From positions 3,413,001 to 3,477,000 of the forward strand of contig NZ_CP012700.1 of assembly GCF_001307295.1 (NCBI RefSeq): DNA of 64,000 bases, in the 5' to 3' direction. The stretch's first letter is position 1, and each line of letters opens with the position of its first letter. Source of the stretch: Sphingopyxis macrogoltabida. GTDB lineage: Bacteria > Pseudomonadota > Alphaproteobacteria > Sphingomonadales > Sphingomonadaceae. This document shows positions 27,373 to 35,428 of the stretch, piece by piece. The notes beneath the pieces are model-generated. The model was not told the origin of the DNA and made no database searches. It worked only from the letters and a program-made list of their open reading frames with translations. A program made the translations under genes and the position numbers.

Positions 27373-28040
27373 TCACCGCCAATCGCAATTATTCGAGCTG
27401 GTCGCTGCGCCCGTGGATGCTGATGAAGGGCCTCGGCATCGCGTTCGAGGATCAGATCGAGCCGTTCACCAACCCGATCAACTATGACGAATTCCGCAGT
27501 TTCTCGCCGACCGGGCAGGTACCGGCGCTGCTCGACGAGGGGCGGACGGTGTATGATTCGCTCGGGATCACGCTTTACCTTGCCGACCGGCACGAGGGTG
27601 TGTGGCCGGCCGATCCCGACGGGCGGGCCTGGGCGCAATGCGCGGTCGCCGAAATGCACAGCGGCTTTGCGGCGCTGCGCAGCGATTGCACGATGAATGT
27701 CGGCGTCCGCGTGACGCCGAAGCCGCCGTCGGGCGCGCTCCGGCTCGATGTCGCGCGTATCCGCGAACTGTTCGCCGAGGGGCTGTCGCGGTTCGGCGGG
27801 CCCTATCTGGCCGGCGCCAGCTTTACTGCCGTCGATGCCTTTTTCGCCCCGGTCGCCTTTCGCATCCGCACCTATGGCCTCGATGTCGGCCGGGGGCAGG
27901 CATGGGTCGACCATATGCTGGCGCATCCGGCGATGCTCGACTGGGAGCGGCAGGCACTCGCCGAAAGCTGGCGCGAGGAAAGCCATGAGGCCGAACTGGC
28001 GGCGGCGGGGGCGATTACGGCAGATTATCGGACGGCTTGA
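27360..28040 (+). CDS. Glutathione S-transferase family protein
   Basis: This is a 226-residue protein. The N-terminal thioredoxin-like domain has ITANRNYSSWSLRPWMLMK, with the Ser residues likely activating glutathione, and SPTGQVPALLDEG at the glutathione site. The C-terminal half is helical (YLAGASFTAVDAFFAPVAFR). It would conjugate or reduce small molecules using glutathione in the cytosol; the substrate is unknown. The start lies inside the end of the epimerase gene. It is convergent with crtZ, the two stops lying only 2 nt apart. Confidence 0.88.
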   Translation: MYVLITANRNYSSWSLRPWMLMKGLGIAFEDQIEPFTNPINYDEFRSFSPTGQVPALLDEGRTVYDSLGITLYLADRHEGVWPADPDGRAWAQCAVAEMHSGFAALRSDCTMNVGVRVTPKPPSGALRLDVARIRELFAEGLSRFGGPYLAGASFTAVDAFFAPVAFRIRTYGLDVGRGQAWVDHMLAHPAMLDWERQALAESWREESHEAELAAAGAITADYRTA

Positions 28041-28042
28041 CG

Positions 28043-28561
28043 CTATCCGTCGAGCGCGTCGCGCACCACCGCGATTCCGGCCTCGCGCTGCGCCTTCAAT
28101 TCGGCCTTCAGCCTGGCGGGATCGCGCGCGAGAACGAAGCCGAAGCTGACCCCGCCTTCCTTGCCGATCGTCGCGTGGTGGAGCTTGTGCGCCTGCACCA
28201 GCCGTTTGGCGTAGCCGCGTCGCGGTACCCAGCGGAAATAGCGCTGGTGGACGAGCCCGTCGTGCACCAGCGTGTAGATGATGCCGTAGAGAAGGATGCC
28301 AAGGCCAATCCATGTCCCCGGCTCCCACGCCGAGGCACCCATGATCATCGGGCTGCCGACGGCGAACATCGAAATGCTCATCGCGGCGCCGACGAGGCCG
28401 AACAGGTCGTTCCTTTCGAGCAGCTTGTCGTGCGGTTCGTGATGGTCGCGGTGCCAGGCCCAGCCGAAGCCGTGCATGATATATTTGTGGCTCGCCCAGG
28501 CGATGCCCTCCATCGCCACGACGGTGACAAGGATGAGCGCGAGGATGGCGAGCGGCGACAT
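28043..28561 (-). CDS. crtZ: Beta-carotene hydroxylase
   Basis: This is a 172-residue membrane enzyme that adds hydroxyl groups to beta-ionone rings, making zeaxanthin or nostoxanthin-type yellow pigments usual in sphingomonads. The four di-iron histidine clusters are present in order: HKYIMH, HRDHH, HDGLVHQRY and HKLHH. Hydrophobic segments at about 4-22 and 55-100 cross the membrane. No other carotenoid genes lie next to it. No clear ribosome site precedes the ATG. Confidence 0.93.
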   Translation of the reverse strand: MSPLAILALILVTVVAMEGIAWASHKYIMHGFGWAWHRDHHEPHDKLLERNDLFGLVGAAMSISMFAVGSPMIMGASAWEPGTWIGLGILLYGIIYTLVHDGLVHQRYFRWVPRRGYAKRLVQAHKLHHATIGKEGGVSFGFVLARDPARLKAELKAQREAGIAVVRDALDG

Positions 28562-28604
28562 AGGAGGATTATAGGCTCGTTACTTACACGAGGCCACCTC
28601 CACT

Positions 28605-28682
28605 CGTCATCCCGGCGGAGGCCGGGATCTAGCCCTATCGGAATGACGCACCGGCGGGATCCCGGCCTCCGCCGGGATGACG
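28605..28682. repeat. 25-bp perfect inverted repeat (CGTCATCCCGG family)
   Basis: Arms 28605-28629 and 28658-28682 are exact reverse complements. This copy lies between the divergent starts of crtZ and leuC, so it cannot be a terminator for either, which argues that the family is a dispersed repeat rather than only a transcription stop. Confidence 0.88.
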
Positions 28683-28783
28683 GCTAAAGAGACGAGAAGG
28701 AGCGCCATCGAGTGCGCGACCGAAAATTGCGTTTTTGATCGCCACTCGCTTGCATTGTTATCCGACTGGCGTAAGGGCACCGC

Positions 28784-30214
28784 ATGACCCGGCCCCGCAC
28801 CCTCTATGAGAAAATCTGGGACGCGCATGTCGTCGAACAGCGCCCCGATGGTACCGCCCTGATCTTCATCGACCGCCACCTCGTCCATGAAGTCACCAGT
28901 CCGCAGGCGTTCGCCGGGCTTCGCGCCAGCGGCCGCACCGTGCGCCGCCCCGACCTGACGCTCGCAGTGGCCGATCACAATGTGCAGACGACGGCGCGAC
29001 TCGACGCGGCCGGCAACCGTCTGCCGATCGCCGATCCCGAGAGCGCGGCGCAACTCGCGGCGCTCGAAAAGAATGCGCCCGAGTTCGGCATCCGTTATAT
29101 CGACGCGGTCGCGCCCGAGCAGGGCATCGTTCATGTCGTCGGGCCCGAACAGGGCTTTTCGCTGCCCGGCACGACGATCGTCTGCGGCGACAGCCACACC
29201 GCGTGCCACGGCGGCATCGGCGCGCTCGCTTTCGGGATCGGGACGAGCGAGGTCGAGCATGTGCTGGCGACCCAGACGCTGCTGCTCCAGCCGTCGAAGA
29301 CGATGGAAGTGCGCGTCGAGGGCGACGTCGGTCCCGGCGTTTCGGCGAAGGACATCATCCTCCACATCACCGGGGTCATCGGCGCCGCGGGTGGCACCGG
29401 CCATGTCATCGAATATACCGGCAGCGCGATCCGTGCCCTGTCGATCGAAGGCCGCCTGACCGTCAGCAACATGGCGATCGAGGGCGGCGCGCGGGCGGGC
29501 CTGATCGCGCCCGACGAGACGACCTTCGAATATCTGAAGGGCCGCCCCTATGCGCCGAAGGACGCCGACTGGGATGCCGCGATCGCCTGGTGGAAAAGCC
29601 TCGCGACCGATCCGGGCGCTACCTATGACAAAGTCGTCGTCATCGACGCCGCCGACATCGCGCCGAGCGTTACCTGGGGCACCAGCCCCGAGGATGTCGT
29701 GCCGATCACCGGCGTCGTCCCCGACCCGGCGAGCTTCGCCGATCCGTCGAAGCAGACGGCCGCCGCCAAGTCGCTCGCCTATATGGGACTGGAACCCGGT
29801 ACCCGGATGCAGGACGTGCCGGTCGAGAATATCTTCATCGGGAGCTGTACCAACAGCCGCATCGAGGATCTGCGCGCCGCCGCAGCGGTGATCAAGGGGC
29901 GTCACAAGGCCGACAATGTCCGCTGGGCGATCGTCGTCCCGGGTTCGGGCCTCGTCAAGGCGCAGGCCGAGGCCGAAGGGCTCGACCGCATCTTTACCGA
30001 AGCGGGGCTCGAATGGCGCGAGCCGGGCTGTTCGGCCTGCCTCGCGATGAACCCCGACAAGGTGCCCGCGGGCGAGCGCTGTGCGAGCACCAGCAACCGC
30101 AACTTCGTCGGCCGGCAGGGCCCGGGCAGCCGCACCCACCTCGTCAGCCCGGCGATGGCGGCGGCCGCGGCGGTGACCGGCAAGCTGACCGATGTGCGGG
30201 AGTTGATGGCATGA
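28784..30214 (+). CDS. leuC: 3-isopropylmalate dehydratase large subunit
   Basis: This is a 476-residue aconitase-family subunit for leucine synthesis, isomerising 2- to 3-isopropylmalate with LeuD. The N-terminus [12 protein letters not shown] is diagnostic. The 4Fe-4S cysteines are in FIGSCTNSR and [11 protein letters not shown], with a third in VCGDSHT. No leader peptide with leucine codons is seen upstream. The stop overlaps the leuD start (ATGA). Confidence 0.97.
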   Translation: MTRPRTLYEKIWDAHVVEQRPDGTALIFIDRHLVHEVTSPQAFAGLRASGRTVRRPDLTLAVADHNVQTTARLDAAGNRLPIADPESAAQLAALEKNAPEFGIRYIDAVAPEQGIVHVVGPEQGFSLPGTTIVCGDSHTACHGGIGALAFGIGTSEVEHVLATQTLLLQPSKTMEVRVEGDVGPGVSAKDIILHITGVIGAAGGTGHVIEYTGSAIRALSIEGRLTVSNMAIEGGARAGLIAPDETTFEYLKGRPYAPKDADWDAAIAWWKSLATDPGATYDKVVVIDAADIAPSVTWGTSPEDVVPITGVVPDPASFADPSKQTAAAKSLAYMGLEPGTRMQDVPVENIFIGSCTNSRIEDLRAAAAVIKGRHKADNVRWAIVVPGSGLVKAQAEAEGLDRIFTEAGLEWREPGCSACLAMNPDKVPAGERCASTSNRNFVGRQGPGSRTHLVSPAMAAAAAVTGKLTDVRELMA

Positions 30215-30801
30215 CCCCGATCGAAAAGGTCGAAGGCCGCGCGATCCCGCTGGGCCTCAAGAATGTCGACACCGACGTCATCATCCCCGCGCACTGGCTG
30301 AAGACGACCAGCCGCGAGGGCATGGGCCGCGGGGCGTTCGAAAGCCTGCGCGCCGATCCCGATAATCTGTTCGACAGCGCCGAATATAAAGGCGCGCCGA
30401 TCCTGATCGCGGGCGATAATTTCGGTTGCGGGTCGAGCCGCGAGCATGCCGCATGGGCGATCGGCGACCTAGGCATCCGGGTCGTCATCGCGCCCAGCTA
30501 CTCGGACATTTTCTCGGGCAATGCGGTGAAGAACGGCATCCTGCCGGTGGTGCTGCCGCAGGCGGCCATCGACCGGCTGATGGAGGTCGCGGCAACCGAT
30601 CCGATCCATGTCGACCTCGACACCCAGACGGTGACGACGCCGTTTCAGGACCGCTTCGCGTTCGAGATCGATCCTTTCCGCAAGATGTGCCTGCTCGAAG
30701 GGCTCGACGAGATTTCGCTGACCGAAAAGAGCGATGCGGCGATCGCTGCCTATGAGCAGCAGCTCGACGCCGACCGCCCGTGGCTACGGCCCGCTGCATA
30801 A
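30211..30801 (+). CDS. leuD: 3-isopropylmalate dehydratase small subunit
   Basis: This is the 196-residue swivel-domain partner of LeuC. Marks are [31 protein letters not shown] and [15 protein letters not shown]. Overlap with leuC by ATGA ensures equal amounts. The next gene on the strand, a quinone reductase, starts 30 nt after the stop and may be on the same message, though unrelated in function. Confidence 0.97.
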   Translation: MTPIEKVEGRAIPLGLKNVDTDVIIPAHWLKTTSREGMGRGAFESLRADPDNLFDSAEYKGAPILIAGDNFGCGSSREHAAWAIGDLGIRVVIAPSYSDIFSGNAVKNGILPVVLPQAAIDRLMEVAATDPIHVDLDTQTVTTPFQDRFAFEIDPFRKMCLLEGLDEISLTEKSDAAIAAYEQQLDADRPWLRPAA

Positions 30802-30830
30802 GGCTGACCGATTTCATAAAGGAGAAGATG

Positions 30831-31826
30831 ATGAAGGCTCTTTTGTCGACCGCAACCGGCGGCCCCGAAACGCTGACGCTGGGCGAACTGCCGCGTCCGA
30901 CCGCGGGCAAGGGCCAGATCGTGATCGATGTGAAGGCCTGCGCCGTCAACTTCCCCGACGTGCTGATCATCGAGGACAAATATCAGTTCCGCCCCGAACG
31001 TCCCTTTGCCCCCGGCGGTGAAGTCGCGGGGCTGGTCGCCGAGGTCGGCGAGGGCGTGACCGAGTTCAAGGTCGGCGACCGCGTGATTGCGGGCTGCGGC
31101 AATGGCGGCATGTCGGAGGCGATCGCGGTCGGCGTCCACAATGTCTATCACCTGCCCGAAGGCCATGATTTCGCCGAGGGCGCCTCGCTCCTCATGACCT
31201 ATGGCACCAGTATCCACGCGCTGGTCGATCGCGGCCATATCGAAGAAGGCGACACGCTGCTCGTGCTCGGCGCATCGGGCGGTGTCGGCATTGCGGCGGT
31301 CGAGCTGGGCAAGGCGTTCGGCGCGCGCGTCGTCGCGGGCGTGTCGAGCGAGGAAAAGGCCGAAATCGCTCGCCAGGCGGGTGCCGACGAGGTCGTCGTC
31401 TATGGCCGCCAGCCGTTCGACAAGGACCAGTCGAAGGAGTTGGCGAACAAGTTCAAGGCGGCGGTCGGCGGCGAGGGCGCCAACGTCATCTATGACGCGG
31501 TCGGCGGCGACTATGCCGAGCCGGCGCTGCGTTCGATCGCGTGGGAAGGACGCTATCTGGTCGTCGGTTTCCCGGCGGGCATCCCGCGCCTGCCGCTCAA
31601 CCTGACGCTGCTCAAGAGCTGCGACGTCGCGGGCGTGTTCTGGGGCGCCTTCGTCGCGCGCGAACCGGAGCGCAACCGCGCGAACATCGCGCGGCTGTTC
31701 CAGCTTTGGGAACAGGGCAAGATCAAACCGCGGGTCACCGAAAGCTTCGCGCTGGCCGACGGCGGCAAGGCGATCGCCAAGCTGGGCGACCGCAGCGCGG
31801 TCGGCAAGCTGGTCGTCACCATCTGA
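30831..31826 (+). CDS. NADPH:quinone oxidoreductase family protein (MDR superfamily)
   Basis: This is a 331-residue zinc-independent reductase. GroES-like part: ACAVNFPDVLIIEDKYQF and GGEVAGLVAEVGEGV. Nucleotide part: LVLGASGGVGIAAVELGKAFGA. It is closer to the acryloyl-CoA reductase/quinone reductase branch than to the enzyme at 4.85 kb. The substrate is uncertain. ATG 30831 is chosen, 6 nt after AAAGGAG; the ATG at 30828 is too close. Its stop overlaps a CTG in frame with the DUF167 gene. Confidence 0.9.
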   Translation: MKALLSTATGGPETLTLGELPRPTAGKGQIVIDVKACAVNFPDVLIIEDKYQFRPERPFAPGGEVAGLVAEVGEGVTEFKVGDRVIAGCGNGGMSEAIAVGVHNVYHLPEGHDFAEGASLLMTYGTSIHALVDRGHIEEGDTLLVLGASGGVGIAAVELGKAFGARVVAGVSSEEKAEIARQAGADEVVVYGRQPFDKDQSKELANKFKAAVGGEGANVIYDAVGGDYAEPALRSIAWEGRYLVVGFPAGIPRLPLNLTLLKSCDVAGVFWGAFVAREPERNRANIARLFQLWEQGKIKPRVTESFALADGGKAIAKLGDRSAVGKLVVTI

Positions 31827-31858
31827 AATATCGTCCCGACCCCGCGCTGACCGCCGCT

Positions 31859-32101
31859 TTGGCCGCCCTCGCCGCGCCCGGTCAGTTGGAAGTGCGAGTG
31901 ACTCCCGGCGCGAACCGTGATGCGGTCGTGATCGTTGATGGCGTGGTGCAGGTGCGCGTTACCGCGCCGCCCGCCGATGGCGCTGCGAACGCGGCGGTAC
32001 TCCGCGTGCTGGCCGCGGCGCTGGACAGGCCGCCACGCAATTTGACGCTGCTCCGCGGTGGGAAGGCACGGCTCAAGCTGATCGGAATTGCCGAAGGTTA
32101 A
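31859..32101 (+). CDS. DUF167 (YggU-like) protein
   Basis: This is a small protein with the DUF167 pattern: VRVTPGANRDAV, then VRVTAPPADGAANAAVLRVLA, then LLRGGKARLK. Its function is unknown. The start is unclear: no ATG or GTG precedes the conserved part. TTG at 31859 gives 80 residues. A CTG at 31823, overlapping the previous stop as CTGA, would give 92 residues and include a KYRPDPAL segment that looks protein-like. Neither has a good ribosome site, so translation may depend on coupling to the upstream reductase gene. Confidence 0.75.
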   Translation: MAALAAPGQLEVRVTPGANRDAVVIVDGVVQVRVTAPPADGAANAAVLRVLAAALDRPPRNLTLLRGGKARLKLIGIAEG

Positions 32102-32163
32102 CCCTTTATCAGGGGGTGCGCCCTATCCCTGCTATCCGATTAGCTGGGCCAAGGGTGTCTGCA

Positions 32164-32457
32164 ATGGCGACTCGCCGTTCGACGAGTGATGAGCATGCCG
32201 CGAGTCTCGCGAACATTTCGCGTACCCGCCGCGCGCAGCTTATCGCCGAGTTCGAGGGCGAGCTGGGCATCGACCACAAGGCGCGCGCCCGCGCGGCCTA
32301 TGAGGCGAAGCGCTGGGAGGTGATCAAGACGATCATCGTCTGGACGATCGCGGTGATGTTCTTCACCATCGCGTGCCACAAATTGTGGCTGATGGGGCAG
32401 GATGTCGACGAGCCCTTCTCCGACATCAATCCGGTCGAAAGTCTGTTCGGCGAATAG
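32164..32457 (+). CDS. Small single-pass membrane protein
   Basis: This is a 97-residue protein that I do not recognise. Residues 1-48 are charged and mostly helical, and residues about 53-71 (TIIVWTIAVMFFTIACHKL) form one membrane helix. The short tail is acidic. AAGGG lies 9 nt before ATG 32164; GTG 32155 is another possible start. It ends 6 nt before the convergent ecfG stop. Being next to the stress-response locus may be chance. Confidence 0.75.
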   Translation: MATRRSTSDEHAASLANISRTRRAQLIAEFEGELGIDHKARARAAYEAKRWEVIKTIIVWTIAVMFFTIACHKLWLMGQDVDEPFSDINPVESLFGE

Positions 32458-32463
32458 GCCTGA

Positions 32464-33114
32464 TCAGCGGTTTTCGGCTTCGCGCCGCGCGGTAATGGTT
32501 TCGACGCTGTCCATGATCGCCGCCATCGCCTCGCTCGCCGGTGCGGCGTCGGCACGCTTGCGTGAAAACTGGCCGCCAGCCATGATCTCCTCGAGCGCGG
32601 CGCGGGCGCGCGAGACGCGGCTTTTCATCGTGCCGAGCGCGCAGTCGCAGATATTTGCCGCTTCCTCATAGGACATGCCGCCCGCGCCGACGAGGATCAG
32701 CGCTTCGCGCTGGTCCTGCGGCAATTCCATTAACCCGCGCTGGAGGTCGGCCATTTCGCCCGAATCCTCCTGCACCGCCGGGGTCGATAGCGTCCGTTCG
32801 ACAACGCCTTCGTCATATTCGCCGCGAAATTTGTTGCGGCGCATCTGCGAGAGGAAGGTGTTACGCAGGATGACGAAGGTCCATGCCTTGATCGAGGTGC
32901 CGCGCTCGAACCGGTCGCGCGACGCCCACGCCTTGACCATCGTATCCTGCGTCAGGTCGTCGGCGAGATCCGGATTGCCCGACAGGCTGCGGCCATAGGC
33001 GCGCAGATGCGGGATGACAGCCGCAAGCAAAGTCTTGAACTCCTGATCGGAGAGCGGATCGGCGGGCAGGTCCGTTTCATCCCGCGACTGCGGCGCGGCT
33101 TGGGGAAGGGCCAT
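32464..33114 (-). CDS. ecfG: EcfG general stress response sigma factor (paralogue 1)
   Basis: This is a 216-residue ECF sigma factor. Region 2 (about 25-90): LLAAVIPHLRAYGRSLSGNPDLADDLTQDTMVKAW is shown in part by the ends HLRAYGRSL and DLTQDTMVKA. Region 4 (about 130-180) has LPQDQREALILVGAGG and GTMKSRVSRAR. It directs RNA polymerase to GGAAC-N16/17-CGTT promoters when released from NepR. The ATG shares one base with the nepR stop (TAATG), the usual nepR-ecfG operon. A second sigma of the same type lies 0.9 kb away in the opposite direction. Confidence 0.95.
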   Translation of the reverse strand: MALPQAAPQSRDETDLPADPLSDQEFKTLLAAVIPHLRAYGRSLSGNPDLADDLTQDTMVKAWASRDRFERGTSIKAWTFVILRNTFLSQMRRNKFRGEYDEGVVERTLSTPAVQEDSGEMADLQRGLMELPQDQREALILVGAGGMSYEEAANICDCALGTMKSRVSRARAALEEIMAGGQFSRKRADAAPASEAMAAIMDSVETITARREAENR

Positions 33115-33368
33115 TATTGTTTCGGGCTTTTCTGGTCGAGCTGCGAAAGAAGGTCGAGCATGTTATCGGGCAATTGCTCGGCGACGATATTGCCGTAAAT
33201 CATGCGCAGCTTAGCGCTTACCGGTTCGGGCGCCTGCCGTCCGGTCAGCGTGCGGTGCCACTGGTCGCTGCCCGTGCCGGGGAAGCTGCCCTGCGCCCGC
33301 TGAGGCGCATCGGGGCCGGGGCGCGGGGGCCCCTTGCCGTTGATCCTGTTGTTGCCGTGCGTAGCCAT
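33114..33368 (-). CDS. nepR: NepR anti-sigma factor
   Basis: This is an 84-residue protein. The conserved two-helix core is at the C-terminus: EPVSAKLRMIYGNIVAEQ and LPDNMLDLLSQLDQ. The long polar N-terminus is disordered. NepR binds EcfG, or phosphorylated PhyR under stress. ATG 33368 has no ribosome site, and the EcfG-type promoter would start transcription only a few bases before it, so the message may be leaderless. Coupled to ecfG by TAATG. Confidence 0.9.
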   Translation of the reverse strand: MATHGNNRINGKGPPRPGPDAPQRAQGSFPGTGSDQWHRTLTGRQAPEPVSAKLRMIYGNIVAEQLPDNMLDLLSQLDQKSPKQ

Positions 33369-33376
33369 GCCGAAGC

Positions 33377-33401
33377 AACGACAGAAGCGGCGCCAAGTTC
33401 C
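33377..33401 (-). promoter_or_regulatory. EcfG-type promoter of nepR-ecfG (GGAAC-N16-CGTT)
   Basis: On the minus strand, GGAAC (33397-33401) and CGTT (33377-33380) are 16 nt apart, an exact match to the EcfG consensus. The predicted transcription start (about 33370) is 2-3 nt from the nepR ATG. This gives autoregulation of nepR-ecfG. Confidence 0.85.
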
Positions 33402-33537
33402 CGCGACCATATTTTTTTGCGACGAAAGCGTTGCCAAGAAACAACAGTTTTACTAATTCCGCGGGAGTGGGTGATCAGACCTGCGGCGAGGGGTCGCCAA
33501 ATTTATCCTGCCGCCAGGCAGGACGGGGGATCACCGC

Positions 33538-33978
33538 TTGCTTTCCGTCATCTATGTCAGCGTCGCCGATCCGCTGATCGGCGCTGAGGATATTGCAGCG
33601 CTTCTCGTCGAGGCTCAGCGCAACAATGCGCGCGACGGGCTGACGGGTGCACTTATCTATAACGGCCATAATTTCATGCAGCTTCTCGAAGGACCGGCCG
33701 ACAAGGTCGAGGCGTGCCTCGCGGCGATTCGTTGCGATATGCGCCACAGCGGGATGGTCGAGATCCGGCGGCGCGATGTTGAGCGGCGCGACTTTGCCGG
33801 ATGGTCGATGCTCTACAGCGCGGATTTTCAGGGTCACGATGCTGCGCTCGACCGGCTTGCCGCCGGATTGGGCCTCGATCCGCAGGATGAGAGGATGATG
33901 ACCAATTTCATCGCTCTCGGCCGGCGCAGCGTAGACGCGGGAAGCGGTTCCGGTTGCATCGGCGGCACGACCCGCTAA
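33538..33978 (+). CDS. BLUF-domain blue-light sensor protein
   Basis: This is a 146-residue protein made almost wholly of a BLUF domain, which binds FAD and senses blue light. Key residues: Tyr6 in VIYVS, Asn30 before ARDGLTGAL, Gln48 in NFMQLLEG and Trp89 in FAGWSM, all in the usual order. The tail after about residue 100 is short, with no output enzyme, so it must act by binding a partner. The start is TTG 33538 with GGGGGAT upstream. It lies 42 nt before the second ecfG on the same strand, suggesting light input to the stress response. Confidence 0.9.
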   Translation: MLSVIYVSVADPLIGAEDIAALLVEAQRNNARDGLTGALIYNGHNFMQLLEGPADKVEACLAAIRCDMRHSGMVEIRRRDVERRDFAGWSMLYSADFQGHDAALDRLAAGLGLDPQDERMMTNFIALGRRSVDAGSGSGCIGGTTR

Positions 33979-34020
33979 GCCGGACGGAAACAATAACGAA
34001 ACAGATCAAACAAAGGTCAT

Positions 34021-34638
34021 ATTATCAGCGACGTAACACCTCAACCGCTCGACGACGAAAGCTTCAAGCGCGAGCTGGCGGCGATGCTGCCGCATTTGCG
34101 TGCGTTCGGCCGCAGCCTGACCGGCAACGCCGATCTGGCGGACGATCTGGTACAGGAAACGATGCTGAAGGCATGGAAGGCGCGCGCGCAATATATTCCC
34201 GGGCCGGCGAGCATGAAAAGCTGGGCCTTCGTCATTTTGCGCAACTGTTTCCTGTCGCAGATGCGGCGCAAGAAATTCACCGCCGATTATGACGAAATGG
34301 CGGCCGAACGGATGCTGGTCGCGCCCGACGACCAGGACGACAGTCTGCATCTCGCCGATGTCCAGCGCGCGCTGCTGATGCTGCCCGTCGACCAGCGCGA
34401 GGCGCTGGTGCTGATCGGCGCCGGCGGCCTCAGCTATGAAGAAGGCGCCGAAATTTGCGGCTGTGCGGTCGGGACGATGAAAAGCCGGGTGTCGCGGGCG
34501 CGCACCGCGCTGCACGCCATCCTCGAAAGCGGCACGATGCCGCTGCGCAGCGGCGACGTGCTGCCGTCGAGCGACGTTTTTCGTGCGATCATGGACGACG
34601 TCGACCATCTGACCGCGAACGGCCCGGCCGGCGATTGA
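34021..34638 (+). CDS. EcfG-type sigma factor (paralogue 2), apparent ATT start
   Basis: This is an ECF sigma factor close to the one at 32.5 kb. Region 2 has HLRAFGRSLTGNADLADD and LVQETMLKAWKA, and region 4 has LPVDQREALVLIGAGG and GTMKSRVSRART. The in-frame stop at 33994 and the first ATG at 34084 bracket a stretch with no ATG, GTG or TTG, yet PLDDESFKRELAA before that ATG aligns with the N-terminus of the other EcfG. An ATT at 34021 lies 4 nt after AAAGG and gives 205 residues, so it is the likely start; use of ATT would keep output low. Starting at 34084 would lose part of the first sigma helix. Confidence 0.85.
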   Translation: MISDVTPQPLDDESFKRELAAMLPHLRAFGRSLTGNADLADDLVQETMLKAWKARAQYIPGPASMKSWAFVILRNCFLSQMRRKKFTADYDEMAAERMLVAPDDQDDSLHLADVQRALLMLPVDQREALVLIGAGGLSYEEGAEICGCAVGTMKSRVSRARTALHAILESGTMPLRSGDVLPSSDVFRAIMDDVDHLTANGPAGD

Positions 34639-34728
34639 GTTTTTATAGCTGGAATGGCGGGTAACGGCCGGAAGGAGGCATAAGGAAATAACGTCGCCCC
34701 CTTGCACAGCTTGCCCAAGGCGGCCGCC

Positions 34729-35343
34729 ATGGCCTATCGCGCTGCCATGGCAGCGAAGAACGGTAGCGAAGGACAGGGCACGCGCGACAAGCTGATCGAC
34801 GCGGCGTTTCGCGCCGTCGCGCGCGACGGGCTTGCCGATACGAACGTCAAGTCGATCGCCGCCGAGGCCGGGGTCAACCCGGGGCTGCTCCACTACCATT
34901 TTGCGAGCAAGGACGCGCTGCTCGAAGCGGCGATCGAAAGCGCATCCGCGCGCTATATGGCCGACATCGACACGCTGATCGCCGCGACGCCGCGCGCGCG
35001 GCTGTTCGACGCCTATGTCGCCTTCGCCGCGGCGACGCTCGACGCCAATCGCGACCTGTTCCGCGTCCGGCTGGCGCTCGGCGCACGCGCGATGAACGAT
35101 GCTCGGCTGGCTGCGCGGCTGGAGATCGGCAACGAAGCGGTGCGCGGCCGGCTCGCCACGGTTTTCGCCGCCGGCGCGGGCCGCGACACGCCGAGCGACC
35201 TCGACCGGCTGCGCGCCCGCGCGACCAAGGCGGCGTTCGAGGGCATGATGCTGTCGTGGCTGACCAACCCCGACTTTCCGATGCGCGCCGTGCTCGGCGA
35301 ATGGGCCGAGGGAATGCGCGCCGTCCTTCACAAGCCGGGCTGA
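34729..35343 (+). CDS. TetR-family transcriptional regulator
   Basis: This is a 204-residue repressor. The helix-turn-helix is at about residues 15-60 (DKLIDAAFRAVARDG, VKSIAAEAGVNPGLLHYHFASKD). The C-terminal ligand domain is all helical. ATG 34729 has AAGG 8 nt before it; TTG 34702 and ATG 34747 are alternatives. It directly precedes an SDR gene whose upstream region holds a clean palindrome, so that gene is the probable target. Confidence 0.9.
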   Translation: MAYRAAMAAKNGSEGQGTRDKLIDAAFRAVARDGLADTNVKSIAAEAGVNPGLLHYHFASKDALLEAAIESASARYMADIDTLIAATPRARLFDAYVAFAAATLDANRDLFRVRLALGARAMNDARLAARLEIGNEAVRGRLATVFAAGAGRDTPSDLDRLRARATKAAFEGMMLSWLTNPDFPMRAVLGEWAEGMRAVLHKPG

Positions 35344-35392
35344 TCCCATCGCCGCGCGGCGCCCCCTTGTACGCTATCCCATCCGATGCTAT

Positions 35393-35408
35393 TTGGTTGG
35401 TCAACCAA
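35393..35408. promoter_or_regulatory. TetR operator candidate TTGGTTG-GT-CAACCAA
   Basis: A perfect 7-bp inverted repeat with a 2-nt centre lies 20 nt before the SDR start, right after a possible promoter (TTGTAC near 35367). Its size and place fit a TetR-family operator for the adjacent repressor. Confidence 0.6.
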
Positions 35409-35428
35409 CCTACTCGGAGATGGCGGCG

